Source: Gemmatales bacterium
GTDB lineage: Bacteria; Planctomycetota; Planctomycetia; Gemmatales; HRBIN36
DNA: 64,000 bases
Direction of reading: 5' to 3'
Assembly (NCBI GenBank): GCA_025060195.1
Contig: JANXCQ010000019.1
Span: 1-64,000 of the forward strand
Part shown: one piece after another, positions 35,654 to 44,510 of the stretch
Layout of the letters: each line of letters opens with the position of its first letter
Numbering within the stretch: position 1 is the first letter of the stretch
Program-made: the position numbers and the translations under genes
The notes under the pieces: model-generated
What the model was told of the DNA's origin: nothing
The model's input: the letters and a program-made list of their open reading frames with translations, nothing else
The model's database searches: none

Positions 35654-38600
35654 TCAGGGCTTGGCCGACGATGCTGGCGCGGGTTTCGCGCTCATCGCAT
35701 AGCGCAAGTAACCTATCAAATCAGCTACATCCTGGGGACTGAGCTGTTTCTCCATTTCATCGGGCATGAGCGACTTGGACACCGCGCGCATTTGGTCAAT
35801 GTCCTTGCGGAGGATGACCGTATGGAGGCCTTTTTCCTGGCGCAGCGTCACGCTGGTGGGCGTTTCCGCAGCCAGGACACCGTAATAAACCTTCCCATCC
35901 ACCGTCGCCACAACGTAGGTCTGAAAACCCGCCGCAATCACGCTGCTGGGATCGAGAATATCGGCTAACAGCGTCTCATCGGGCCGATCCTTGGCCTCAC
36001 TCAACGGCGGGCCGACCTCGACGCCCTCGTTTTCCAACCGATGACAAACCGCACAATGTTGAGCAAAAATAGCTCGACCACGTTTCGGATCGCGTGGCAA
36101 GCGGAGCGCTTCCTGGTATTTCCTGAGCACCTCAGCCCGTTCCTGACTCGAACCCATTGGTAACCATTTGCGGGCAAGTTCGCGGATGTTCGGGTCGTTC
36201 GCCTCCAGCAGACGCGACCGTTGCGTGCTGGTGAGCAAGGTCGGCGGAATCTCTTTTTTCCCGATCGCTTCCAAGACTGCTTTCTGACCTGCTTGCCGCG
36301 AAATGACTGCTTCGAGAATGGCCGACTGCACTTTCGGCGAAGTGTTCAACATTTGCTCCAAGAGAACGTTGTACATCTCGCTCTCATCGCGGAGCATCCA
36401 GGTGCGCAGGATAGCCAGGTGCAATTCGGGCGGATGCTGGGGATTCAGGAAACGTCGTAACCGCCGCGCAATTGGCCAAGGAGCACCTGCAAGACTTTCG
36501 GTCGCGCGAATCCGTTCCTGGAGCGGCTGCTTGTCGTCCCCCACCCGCTCCAGAGACTCCAGCCAGATTTTTTCCAACACGGGCGAACTCTCTACCCGCA
36601 AGTAGGCTAGGAGTCGAAACGCGCGATCTTGTATTGAAGTGCTCGGCGTCTGCACCAGCGTTTCCAGGGCCACGCTCATTGGCGGCGGAGCTTTCCGCGG
36701 CGGTCGTCGGCTCAGGCTTTCCAAAAGTCCGTCGAGCACACGCGTCATAAACTCGCGCTCTGCTTCAGCATCCCGATTCGTCAGTTCAGCCGACAGGCGG
36801 CGTAGCAGCTGTGTCATCTCCTCAAGGTCGCCCTTGCCCCCCACCGTTTGTGCTAAGAGCGACACTACGGGATAAATGTTCGGCATATGCGCCGAGCTAG
36901 CCAACTGGCTAAGCATCTCGCCCGCCCACGGCGTGGCCGAGCAAGCGATGGCCGTGGCTATCCAGCGCTCCCGACCGTATCGGTTCGTGGCTTCCACCAG
37001 AGCAGGCACCGCCACGTCCTTAGGAGCGTAACCCAAACTCAACACCGCCTGCAAACGCACTGCAGGATCCGCATCATCAACCAAGCTGACGACCTTCCGC
37101 TGCAGCCGCTCGTGTTCGCCTAACCATTTCTCCGCTAATCGCAACGCATGCAGACGTAAACCGTATTCTTGGGCATCGAGAGCGACCTGGATGTGTTCAG
37201 GCTGTAGTTTTCCATAGGCTTCCAAAACATAGAGCGCCAGTAACCGCGCTTGGGGCACCGTACTCTTTACGACCAATTGCTCCAACGCAGGCACCACGTC
37301 GAGGGCGCGCCGTTCCAGCAATAACCGTTGCGCCGTTTCCCTTGCCCAGGCATTGGGGTGCTCCAGCCACGCCACTAATTCCCTGTTGGAAAGCTCTGCG
37401 GGCCAACGCGACGGTCGCCGTTTGGACCACGGTTGCTCGGACGAACGCACCCGCCAGATTCGGCCCTTATCCTCGCCAGCGATCAGCCCTTCGACATATT
37501 GCTGCTGTAAGAAGCGCGGAATGGCGGAGTAGTCCTCAATGATTTCGTGATAAAAGTCAGCAATGTATAAGGCCCCGTCAGGTCCGACGATCAGATTTAC
37601 CGGTCGAAACCAGGGATCACGCGAAGCTAAAAACTCCCGATTCTCTTCTCCCACGGCACGCCGTAGAACGAACTGCCCATCACGCCGTTCCACCACTGCC
37701 CGATGTACCAGATTGTTGGCTGGTTCGCAAACAAAATAATTCCCACGATACTCGACAGGTAAATTATCGCCCCGATAAATCAACTGACCGCAGGCTGAGG
37801 TGAAATATCCCTGCGGCGTGGTTTCAATCTCGCCGTAAAACTTCCGCCACGCGGGGTCCTGAAATCGCGCTACTCGCCATGGATCCGGCGGACTAATTGC
37901 AAACACGCGATTGTAATCAGCGGCCACCACGTTGACCTCGGGCGCTGCGATGTATGGGTTCCGCAACAGGTATCGTGTCTCGATGGGTGTGGCATAGGCA
38001 AACGGCTGACCTCCATGCACCACAATGAAGCGTTCTCCCCAATCAGTCATGGTCACGCCTACGGTGCCCACGCGGCCATTCACCGATTCAATTGCCGAGC
38101 CGTCCGCGCGAAAACGAAAGTCCGAATTAGCGAGCGATACAGGCTTGGCCAATCGTGGCCCGGTCACCGTGGTCCCTGTACCTCCCGAACCGGCGTAAAT
38201 CCAGCCATCAGGTCCCCAACGCGGCGAATTAATCGCCCGCTCCAGCAAATGGAATGGGAAACCTTCGAACAACGTTTCCTGCACCTCGGCCTGACCATCA
38301 CCGTCTCGGTCAGCCAAATAAACAATCTTCGTCGCAGCCAACACAATCACGCCGCCTCGGGTAGGCACCAGCCCGTAACAAGGCGGCAAACGCTCCGCCC
38401 AGACCTGAACACGGTCCATCCGTCCGTCGCCGTCAGTGTCCTCGAGCACCTTGACCGTGCCGTATTGACCTTGCCGCGCCTTCTCTAACGCGGCCCCGCT
38501 GGCACGAATCCGCCGCACTTCGCGGTCGAGCTTCCCCGTCTTATTCAACTCCACAACGTCATAGTAACCCTCCAGGTTCCAACCATGTAACTCACAGACA

Positions 38601-38845
38601 AACAATCGGCCCCGTTCGTCGAAGGCCAAGTCCGTCGGACACGCCACCATCGGCTCCGAGGCGACCAGTTCGACGACCAAGCCATGATTGATCACGAACT
38701 GCCGAGCACTCTCCTGCGGCGACAGGGGCTTGGGTCGATCGGTCGCCTGCGGAATCTGACTCCTGACTGCACTGGCCACCCACACGGTAACACCCAAGAG
38801 CACCATCACCACAAAGCAAGAGCATATGTGCTTCGTTCGCTTCAT
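35654..38845 (-). CDS. PVC-type heme-binding CxxCH protein (membrane-bound dehydrogenase-like beta-propeller, HEAT repeats, cytochrome c)
   Basis: The protein has about 1063 aa. A signal peptide (CSCFVVMVLLGVTVWVASA) is followed by a beta-propeller of the PVC membrane-bound dehydrogenase type (LVASEPMVACPTDLAFDERGRLFVCE, then DGDGRMDRV, and NSPRWGPDGWIYAGSG). HEAT-like repeats cover about 560-880. A C-terminal cytochrome c domain has CAVCH as the haem site and a methionine-containing segment (SLMPDEMEKQL). This periplasmic redox architecture is almost confined to Planctomycetes and relatives and is linked to breakdown of complex sugars. The substrate is unknown. The ATG at 38845 with a GGGGAGG site is preferred. 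Confidence 0.9.
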   Translation of the reverse strand: MKRTKHICSCFVVMVLLGVTVWVASAVRSQIPQATDRPKPLSPQESARQFVINHGLVVELVASEPMVACPTDLAFDERGRLFVCELHGWNLEGYYDVVELNKTGKLDREVRRIRASGAALEKARQGQYGTVKVLEDTDGDGRMDRVQVWAERLPPCYGLVPTRGGVIVLAATKIVYLADRDGDGQAEVQETLFEGFPFHLLERAINSPRWGPDGWIYAGSGGTGTTVTGPRLAKPVSLANSDFRFRADGSAIESVNGRVGTVGVTMTDWGERFIVVHGGQPFAYATPIETRYLLRNPYIAAPEVNVVAADYNRVFAISPPDPWRVARFQDPAWRKFYGEIETTPQGYFTSACGQLIYRGDNLPVEYRGNYFVCEPANNLVHRAVVERRDGQFVLRRAVGEENREFLASRDPWFRPVNLIVGPDGALYIADFYHEIIEDYSAIPRFLQQQYVEGLIAGEDKGRIWRVRSSEQPWSKRRPSRWPAELSNRELVAWLEHPNAWARETAQRLLLERRALDVVPALEQLVVKSTVPQARLLALYVLEAYGKLQPEHIQVALDAQEYGLRLHALRLAEKWLGEHERLQRKVVSLVDDADPAVRLQAVLSLGYAPKDVAVPALVEATNRYGRERWIATAIACSATPWAGEMLSQLASSAHMPNIYPVVSLLAQTVGGKGDLEEMTQLLRRLSAELTNRDAEAEREFMTRVLDGLLESLSRRPPRKAPPPMSVALETLVQTPSTSIQDRAFRLLAYLRVESSPVLEKIWLESLERVGDDKQPLQERIRATESLAGAPWPIARRLRRFLNPQHPPELHLAILRTWMLRDESEMYNVLLEQMLNTSPKVQSAILEAVISRQAGQKAVLEAIGKKEIPPTLLTSTQRSRLLEANDPNIRELARKWLPMGSSQERAEVLRKYQEALRLPRDPKRGRAIFAQHCAVCHRLENEGVEVGPPLSEAKDRPDETLLADILDPSSVIAAGFQTYVVATVDGKVYYGVLAAETPTSVTLRQEKGLHTVILRKDIDQMRAVSKSLMPDEMEKQLSPQDVADLIGYLRYAMSAKPAPASSAKP

Positions 38846-38969
38846 GACCTCCCCTCGCCGTGGACAATCGCGGCAGCGTTCCGTTAGATTACGGAGGCTT
38901 ATCACGAACTCAAGCCACACGCTCGCAAGTGGCTTTCGCAGATTTCCCTCAGCTTTCAGGAACCCGATC

Positions 38970-40079
38970 ATGCGCGACCACTGGCTGGCGGAACGTACTC
39001 GCTTCATTCAAGCGTCCGGGATTCGCCGTGTGTTTGACTTAGCCCGCGAGCTGACCAACCCGATCAACCTGAGCATCGGCCAGCCTCACTTCGATGTCCC
39101 GACGCCGATCAAAGAATCGGCCATCGCCGCCATCCTCGCGGGACACAACGGCTACACGGTCACGCAAGGCATCCCAGAGCTGCGCGACAAAATCCGCGAA
39201 CGAGTGCGTCAGCAACTTCCCCAACAAGACCGCGAAGTGCTCATCACCAGCGGCACCAGTGGCGGCTTAGTCCTGGCCGTGCTCACCTGCGTCAATCCCG
39301 GCGACGAAGTAATCATCTTCGACCCTTACTTCGTCATGTACCCCCACCTCGTTCGCATGGCGGGCGGCATCCCGGTTTTCGTGGACACCTATCCCGACTT
39401 TCAAATTGACCCCGAACGCGTTCGCCGCGCGATTACACCTCGTACCAAGATGATCCTGTTTAACAGTCCGGCCAATCCGACGGGCACGGTAACCTCACGC
39501 GAACGCGTCCGTGCCTTAGCAGAATTGGCCGAACAGCAAGGCTTACTCCTGGTCAGCGACGAGGTCTATCGCGCCTTCTGTTACGACAGCGAATTCACCA
39601 GCCCAGCAGTCTTCAATCCGGAAGTGCTAGTGCTCGACGGTTTCAGCAAAGCCTATGGCATGACGGGCTGGCGCCTCGGTTACGCGCACGGACCGAAACG
39701 CCTCATCGAAGAGATGGCCAAACTCCAGCAGTTTACCTTCGTCTGTGCTCCCAGCATGGTGCAACATGCAGGCATAACCGCTCTCGACTACGATGTCTCG
39801 CCCATCGTCGCCGACTATCGCCGCAAACGCGACCTCATTTGCCAGGCGCTTCGTGAGCATTACGAATTGGTTACCCCCCAAGGCGCCTTTTACGCATTTC
39901 CCAAAGTGCCCTGGGGTTCAGACGAGGAATTCGTGACCGCGTGCATTCAGGAACAACTGCTCGTCATCCCCGGCAGTGTTTTCAGCCAGCGCTCTACGCA
40001 CTTCCGTATCAGCTTTGCCGCCGACGACGAGACCCTCCACCGCGGCATCGAAGTCCTGCTTCGCTTGGCAAAGCGCTAA
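38970..40079 (+). CDS. Pyridoxal-phosphate aminotransferase class I/II
   Basis: The protein has 369 aa in the fold type I aminotransferase family: GYTVTQGIPELRDKI, NSPANPTGTV, then DEVYRAFCYD, and the PLP lysine in DGFSKAYGMTGWRLGYAHG. The C-terminal arginine region HFRISFA is present. The specificity could be aspartate, aromatic or another amino acid and cannot be fixed from sequence alone. The frame extends upstream to 38826, but an AGGAA site and homology favour the ATG at 38970. It diverges from the cytochrome-dehydrogenase gene with about 125 bp between them. Confidence 0.92.
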   Translation: MRDHWLAERTRFIQASGIRRVFDLARELTNPINLSIGQPHFDVPTPIKESAIAAILAGHNGYTVTQGIPELRDKIRERVRQQLPQQDREVLITSGTSGGLVLAVLTCVNPGDEVIIFDPYFVMYPHLVRMAGGIPVFVDTYPDFQIDPERVRRAITPRTKMILFNSPANPTGTVTSRERVRALAELAEQQGLLLVSDEVYRAFCYDSEFTSPAVFNPEVLVLDGFSKAYGMTGWRLGYAHGPKRLIEEMAKLQQFTFVCAPSMVQHAGITALDYDVSPIVADYRRKRDLICQALREHYELVTPQGAFYAFPKVPWGSDEEFVTACIQEQLLVIPGSVFSQRSTHFRISFAADDETLHRGIEVLLRLAKR

Positions 40080-40434
40080 ACTAGTATAATCAAAAATTAT
40101 AGTTGCCGTCTTTTGTGTGAATGATAATAATCCTCGCATCTTGCAGTAATGGGCTCGGCGACCAAATTTCGGCCGATTCTGGAATTTTTCCCGATTTGCT
40201 TCAACATTGCAAGCTTATAAGCTTGAAACCTTGGAGCAGGTGGTGCTCCGCCGAATATCAAACTTGGCAAAGCAAACATTTTGGAAATTTTCAGAGCAAA
40301 AATATTCCAATGCCGCGTTAGTAGTGAGGAAACCAGTAGCCACGGAATCAATCAACGTGGCCAAAACGAGATCGCTCGAAGCTTAGCGAATAACGGCGGA
40401 AAGCCAGAAATCCTATAAGAAGGAGGACTCACCA
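40080..40434. other. Intergenic stretch before the frameshifted exported-protein gene
   Basis: About 355 AT-rich bases. A TATAAT sequence lies at about 40085-40090, just after the aminotransferase stop, but no well-spaced -35 element is evident. A strong AAGGAGG site at the right end belongs to the next gene. Confidence 0.35.
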
Positions 40435-41201
40435 ATGTACACAAGCCGCAGTAATTTGCTCCGCATGGAACATTTAGAAGATCGCTCCTTGCCCGCGGGT
40501 ACGGTAACGACAGCTTTCGCATTGGGCAATCTCACCATTACGGGCGACCCTCAATAAACCATGTCGAGGTGCACATAAACGGGGGTAATGTCACCGTACA
40601 TGGCAAGGACAACACTGCCATAATAGGACCCACGAATTTCGCCGGTGTAATCAACGTGAACGTCAACTTAGCCGCCGGAAACGACAAACTCCTGGTGAAA
40701 GGCGGCCCCCTAGCAGGAAACCTTAACATCAATTTAGGGGTGGGAAACGACGAAGTGGACTTGCATAATCTAACGGTGAATGGTCCAGTGAATGTTGTCG
40801 GCTTGGCTGGTCATGACCTGGTGGAAATCGAGGACTCTAACTTCCTGGGCAACATCACCATAAATACTGCCACGAATAATGATGAGGTAGATATTTTTGA
40901 GTCAAGTTTTGGTGGGAACTTAACAGTCTTGACCAGTTGGCACCATGATAAAGTCGAGATTGAGGACGTAACAGTTGCAGGTATTGTGCAGGTTGATACG
41001 GGCGGGCATAATGACCAGGTACGCATCGAAGATACTGATTTTGCCGCTGCCGTCACTGTCTTGTTAGGTGCCGGCAATGACTCAATAGAGCTCGAAGAAG
41101 TGAATTTCGCAGTGCCCAGCGTGATTAATGGTGGGCCCGGGAACGATAACAGAGATGTTGATGACGTAGCGGGACCTGTCGCTTTCGTAGGATTCCCGTA
41201 A
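40435..41201 (+). pseudogene. Short exported beta-repeat protein, broken by a one-base frameshift
   Basis: An ATG at 40435 with a strong AAGGAGG site opens a frame reading MYTSRSNLLRMEHLEDRSLP. This has the LE-x-R-x-x-P leader motif also seen in the gene at 31717. The frame stops at a TAA (40555-40557) after LTITGDPQ. The continuation, in another frame, reads INHVEVHINGGNVTVHG and goes on for about 210 codons with acidic repeats such as GNDEVDLHN, NNDEVDIFE and NHDQVRIED. Restoring one base at about 40552-40555 would give a single ~255-aa protein. The alternative GTG start at 40569 would make a protein without a signal. A sequencing error is possible. Confidence 0.72.
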
Positions 41202-41610
41202 TCTCGACTTGAAGAACTAACCGGATATAGCTGTCTTCTTGTTCACACACTTCGCCGATTGAAAAGCGCATGGCCACTTGCTTGTGGCAATAAGTGCCGT
41301 TTTTTGCCGATACCGCTGATTGCTTACATCCAAACCGTTCCCTTATCAGCGACGGCGCCGACGATGAAACCTTGTCGGGCGCCGTAGAATTTTCGTGCCT
41401 CTCGCTACCAATAAGCGCTGATATTGCCAAAAGTTTTGGTTGACGTCGCGGTTCATGACCCATGCTATCCTATCACGGCGGACGCCAATTAGTCTCTGCA
41501 CACTGTCTCCGACCAAGGATTGGCAGTGTTGCCCGCCCTCACTCTTGGCGATGTTGCCAGCTCGACCGCGGATTAGGCCGATTATCGCAGGACTAAGTCT
41601 GTCTCATCCG

Positions 41611-41729
41611 CTGATTTCCGTGTATTTAGCCTAGATTCACTTACAACTAAGGACGCTTTTCTAGGGGCGATGGGGAAGCTATCGATGCTAATTTCCATGT
41701 GTGTCTAGCCTATAGATTCACTTATAACT
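41611..41729. repeat. Imperfect direct repeat pair (about 40 bp, period about 77 bp)
   Basis: Segment 41611-41648 and segment 41688-41729 share TAGCCTA, AGATTCACTTA and AACT blocks in the same order, with small substitutions and insertions. The copies are clearly related but diverged. No function is evident. Confidence 0.6.
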
Positions 41730-42075
41730 GCTAATAGGTAAGAGCATAAAACTAAACTTTATACATGCTCGCCCGATGCCACGCCGCTTATGCCCAACTA
41801 TGCGGCGCCAACTTATATTATTTCCTCACTAGAGCGCACTTATTGCCGGATATGCGCGTAATTTGTCGTACATCATTCGGTTGAGCAGCGGCCCATAAAT
41901 TAGTACGGTAAGATTTCCGACACAGAAGAACACGGCCCTGTTATAAATACGCTTCGATTTGGCAGCGGCCCTTTCATTAGCATGACATTAGTTCTTAGCC
42001 GGGGGTTGCAAGACCAGTATGTCTTTAATGCAAATAGGTTGGCCTTACAAACCCTAATCTCATGATTCTCATCAG

Positions 42076-42195
42076 GCCGATTTATCAATATCCCAGAAGA
42101 CTCTCTAAATACCTACGACCACAACGCGAAACAAGCCACTGCCGTCGATAGCGGATGTATCAACATCCCATGAGATTCCTCTGATGCCTACGGTC
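42076..42195. repeat. Second imperfect direct repeat pair (about 45 bp, period about 75 bp)
   Basis: Segments 42076-42120 and 42151-42195 can be aligned along their whole length (TATCAA-ATCCCA, then CTCT, then CCTACG). By eye they match at roughly three quarters of positions. They lie just beyond the 3' end of the M48 peptidase gene. The spacing is similar to the first repeat pair, although the sequences differ. Confidence 0.55.
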
Positions 42196-42211
42196 AGTTA
42201 ATGCACCCCAA

Positions 42212-44437
42212 TTAGCGCGACTGGCGTCTCTGCCAGCGCCGTTCGATTTCTTCCTCTATAGCTAATATCGTGGTCAGGGTGCGAACGTAAAGCCGATGGG
42301 AGCGGGTTCGTGCACCACTCAACTGCTGCCACATTTTCTCTAACCACTCACCTAGAGGCAAGCCCCTGTTTTCATCAGGCTCCCTAGGCACCAGGCCCTG
42401 CGGCAAAATCACCGCGGAAGCGCGGGGCTGATCTTGCAATCCCATCAATTTCGGCACCTGCGCTTGCATAATTTCCATATAAATGGGATCTAAGTCGCGA
42501 CGTATCCCCAGGAAAGTTTCTACTATGTTAGCTCCTTCCTGGCGCGCGAAATCGGCGTCGGAACTGATTAGATGCCCAATCATATCCATCAACTCGGCAT
42601 GGCGCTTCAATTTCGTGCACCAGTCTTCCAACCGACGTGCCCACTGATAATATTTCACCAGGGCATCACGGGCCTGCTGTGAAACTTCCTTCGCCATGAG
42701 ATAATGTGCCTGGAAGATAGCTTTATCTGCTTCCCGAATCTGGTTCTCGATGGTTTGCACTTCACTTTCCAATTTGCGGAAAACCTGCTCGGCTTTGGCC
42801 ACGGGCCAGGTCGTACCGAGAGCCGAGAAGCGACCTTCTTCCGGCCGCTCTCTGCCTTCTGCTATCGCCTGAGCCGTTTGTCGTTCCTCAAGTAACTCTC
42901 CCCAACGCTTCATCACGGGACGCCAATCCCGACTATAAATTTCCCGCACCCGTTCGCGTAGTTGTCCTACAGAAGTCGGATTTGCATCTGCTTCCTGCAT
43001 CCAATCCTCAAGATGTTCCAGGAACAAATAACGATTCTCATAAAGACCTTGATATTTGGGATCGAAAGTTAATGCCTCGTGCTCGGCATCAATTTCCTGC
43101 TGAACAGTTTCCGGCGCCTGTAGCGGCAATTGTTTCTCACGAATTTCCAAGATGTGGCGATAAACACGCAGTGTCATCTTTTCGCGCAGCCGTCGGATGT
43201 CTTCATCAGTCCGACCAAATAATAACCAGGGTGAGCGCTCGTCCTGTTCCGCTACGATATAAGGGTTGCATGCGTTTTGTTCTCGAAGATAATCCGGCGG
43301 ATGCGTATCCCAAATATTAGTGTCCTGTCGCTCTTCTGGCTTGAATAACGGTTGTCGTTGTCCGGGATCTTTGGGTAGCGGTGGCGGAACGCCGTAATTA
43401 GGATCGTTCTTTTCCTTACTCAGATGCTCTAAGGCACGCGAGTGATGATAATAGAAATCGCGACTATAGAGCTTGCGTTCACTGGCCCAATATAGGTCGC
43501 TCAGCGCCCGTTGCAGCGCTTCCGACCCAGGATGCAATTTATAGAGACAACGCACCAGAGCTTCGCTGCCGGCTGCGGCCACCGCCACTTTATCGGCATG
43601 AAATTCCATAGCCCGACTCAATCCCCGCTCGGCTAGGTTGCTTAGAAGAAATATGCCCATGAGTATTTTCCGCACCATCCAGGTAAACGCAGCCAACACG
43701 TAGGCGAGCCAGCTGATTCGCAAATCCCAACCTTTCCACTGATCTAAAAGGTCGTCCCACCAGTCCCTTTCGAACACCATGTCCACGATTAGTCGGTTCA
43801 TCGTATAAACACAGCTCCCTAGCTTCATCGTACGTTGCGAAAAATGACCGAATTCATGGGCTAGGGCTGCCTTGAATTCAGAAAGGTTCACCACGTTTAC
43901 TAATCCCAGCCCGATGAGAAGATTCTTTCGTACAGGCAGGAAAAGTCCAAGGGCGGACGAGTTATAGAACACCGCGGCATTCACGTCGTAGGTGACAAAA
44001 ACCCGTTTCGGAAACGGCGCCGCCACTTCCTGGCAGAGCTTACGAAGAAAGGCAAATAATCGCGGATGCTCCTCGGCCCGCAGTTCCATAAGCATGTCGC
44101 GGTCTCGCCGAGAACGCGTGAACAAGCCCTTCACTAAGAAGAGACATAGCATTCCGCTGGCGAGCATGGCAGGTATTTTCACAAAGAAGAAATAACCTGC
44201 GGCTGCCCTACCGCGTGTACCTTCCGGTGCCCAGGGCAGCTTCCAGACACTCCAATAAACCAGGTACGCGGAGCCTGCCGCCAACCCCAGATACACCAGC
44301 ACAAACAGATACAGACACATCAACACGAGGAGCGCTCGGCCAATATAACCTCGGGGCAAGGCGGTCAGATTGTCAGGAACTACAGGTGGACTTGGCGGGT
44401 AATACGGCTTCTGTGACACGTTTGGTGTAGCTGGCAT
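42212..44437 (-). CDS. M48 family membrane metallopeptidase with long C-terminal region
   Basis: The protein has 741 aa, with two N-terminal membrane segments (about 32-62 and 82-106). The zinc site HEFGH is at 194-198, a third membrane segment lies at about 241-265, and the third ligand is in MEFHAD (Glu278). This is the usual order of HtpX/Ste24-type peptidases. The last ~400 residues are soluble, charged and helix-rich, and are not part of ordinary HtpX. A GGAGGAG site precedes the ATG. It is the last gene of a five-gene minus-strand cluster with a sigma factor and a CARF-like protein, 73 bp after the latter. Confidence 0.85.
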   Translation of the reverse strand: MPATPNVSQKPYYPPSPPVVPDNLTALPRGYIGRALLVLMCLYLFVLVYLGLAAGSAYLVYWSVWKLPWAPEGTRGRAAAGYFFFVKIPAMLASGMLCLFLVKGLFTRSRRDRDMLMELRAEEHPRLFAFLRKLCQEVAAPFPKRVFVTYDVNAAVFYNSSALGLFLPVRKNLLIGLGLVNVVNLSEFKAALAHEFGHFSQRTMKLGSCVYTMNRLIVDMVFERDWWDDLLDQWKGWDLRISWLAYVLAAFTWMVRKILMGIFLLSNLAERGLSRAMEFHADKVAVAAAGSEALVRCLYKLHPGSEALQRALSDLYWASERKLYSRDFYYHHSRALEHLSKEKNDPNYGVPPPLPKDPGQRQPLFKPEERQDTNIWDTHPPDYLREQNACNPYIVAEQDERSPWLLFGRTDEDIRRLREKMTLRVYRHILEIREKQLPLQAPETVQQEIDAEHEALTFDPKYQGLYENRYLFLEHLEDWMQEADANPTSVGQLRERVREIYSRDWRPVMKRWGELLEERQTAQAIAEGRERPEEGRFSALGTTWPVAKAEQVFRKLESEVQTIENQIREADKAIFQAHYLMAKEVSQQARDALVKYYQWARRLEDWCTKLKRHAELMDMIGHLISSDADFARQEGANIVETFLGIRRDLDPIYMEIMQAQVPKLMGLQDQPRASAVILPQGLVPREPDENRGLPLGEWLEKMWQQLSGARTRSHRLYVRTLTTILAIEEEIERRWQRRQSR

Positions 44438-44510
44438 GAGAAAACTCCTCCCTATCGGACATTTTACGGATTAGTAAGAGTTTAGGACTCCCATGCATAG
44501 CCGACCAAGC

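Larger units (their letters stand above)
41202..42211. other. About 1 kb of gene-free, AT-richer sequence with degenerate repeats
   Basis: No open frame here has a convincing ribosome binding site or family resemblance. Two pairs of imperfect direct repeats are visible, listed separately. The region lies between the frameshifted exported-protein gene and the stop of the M48 peptidase gene, so it could include the terminator of that operon and decayed coding sequence. Confidence 0.5.
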
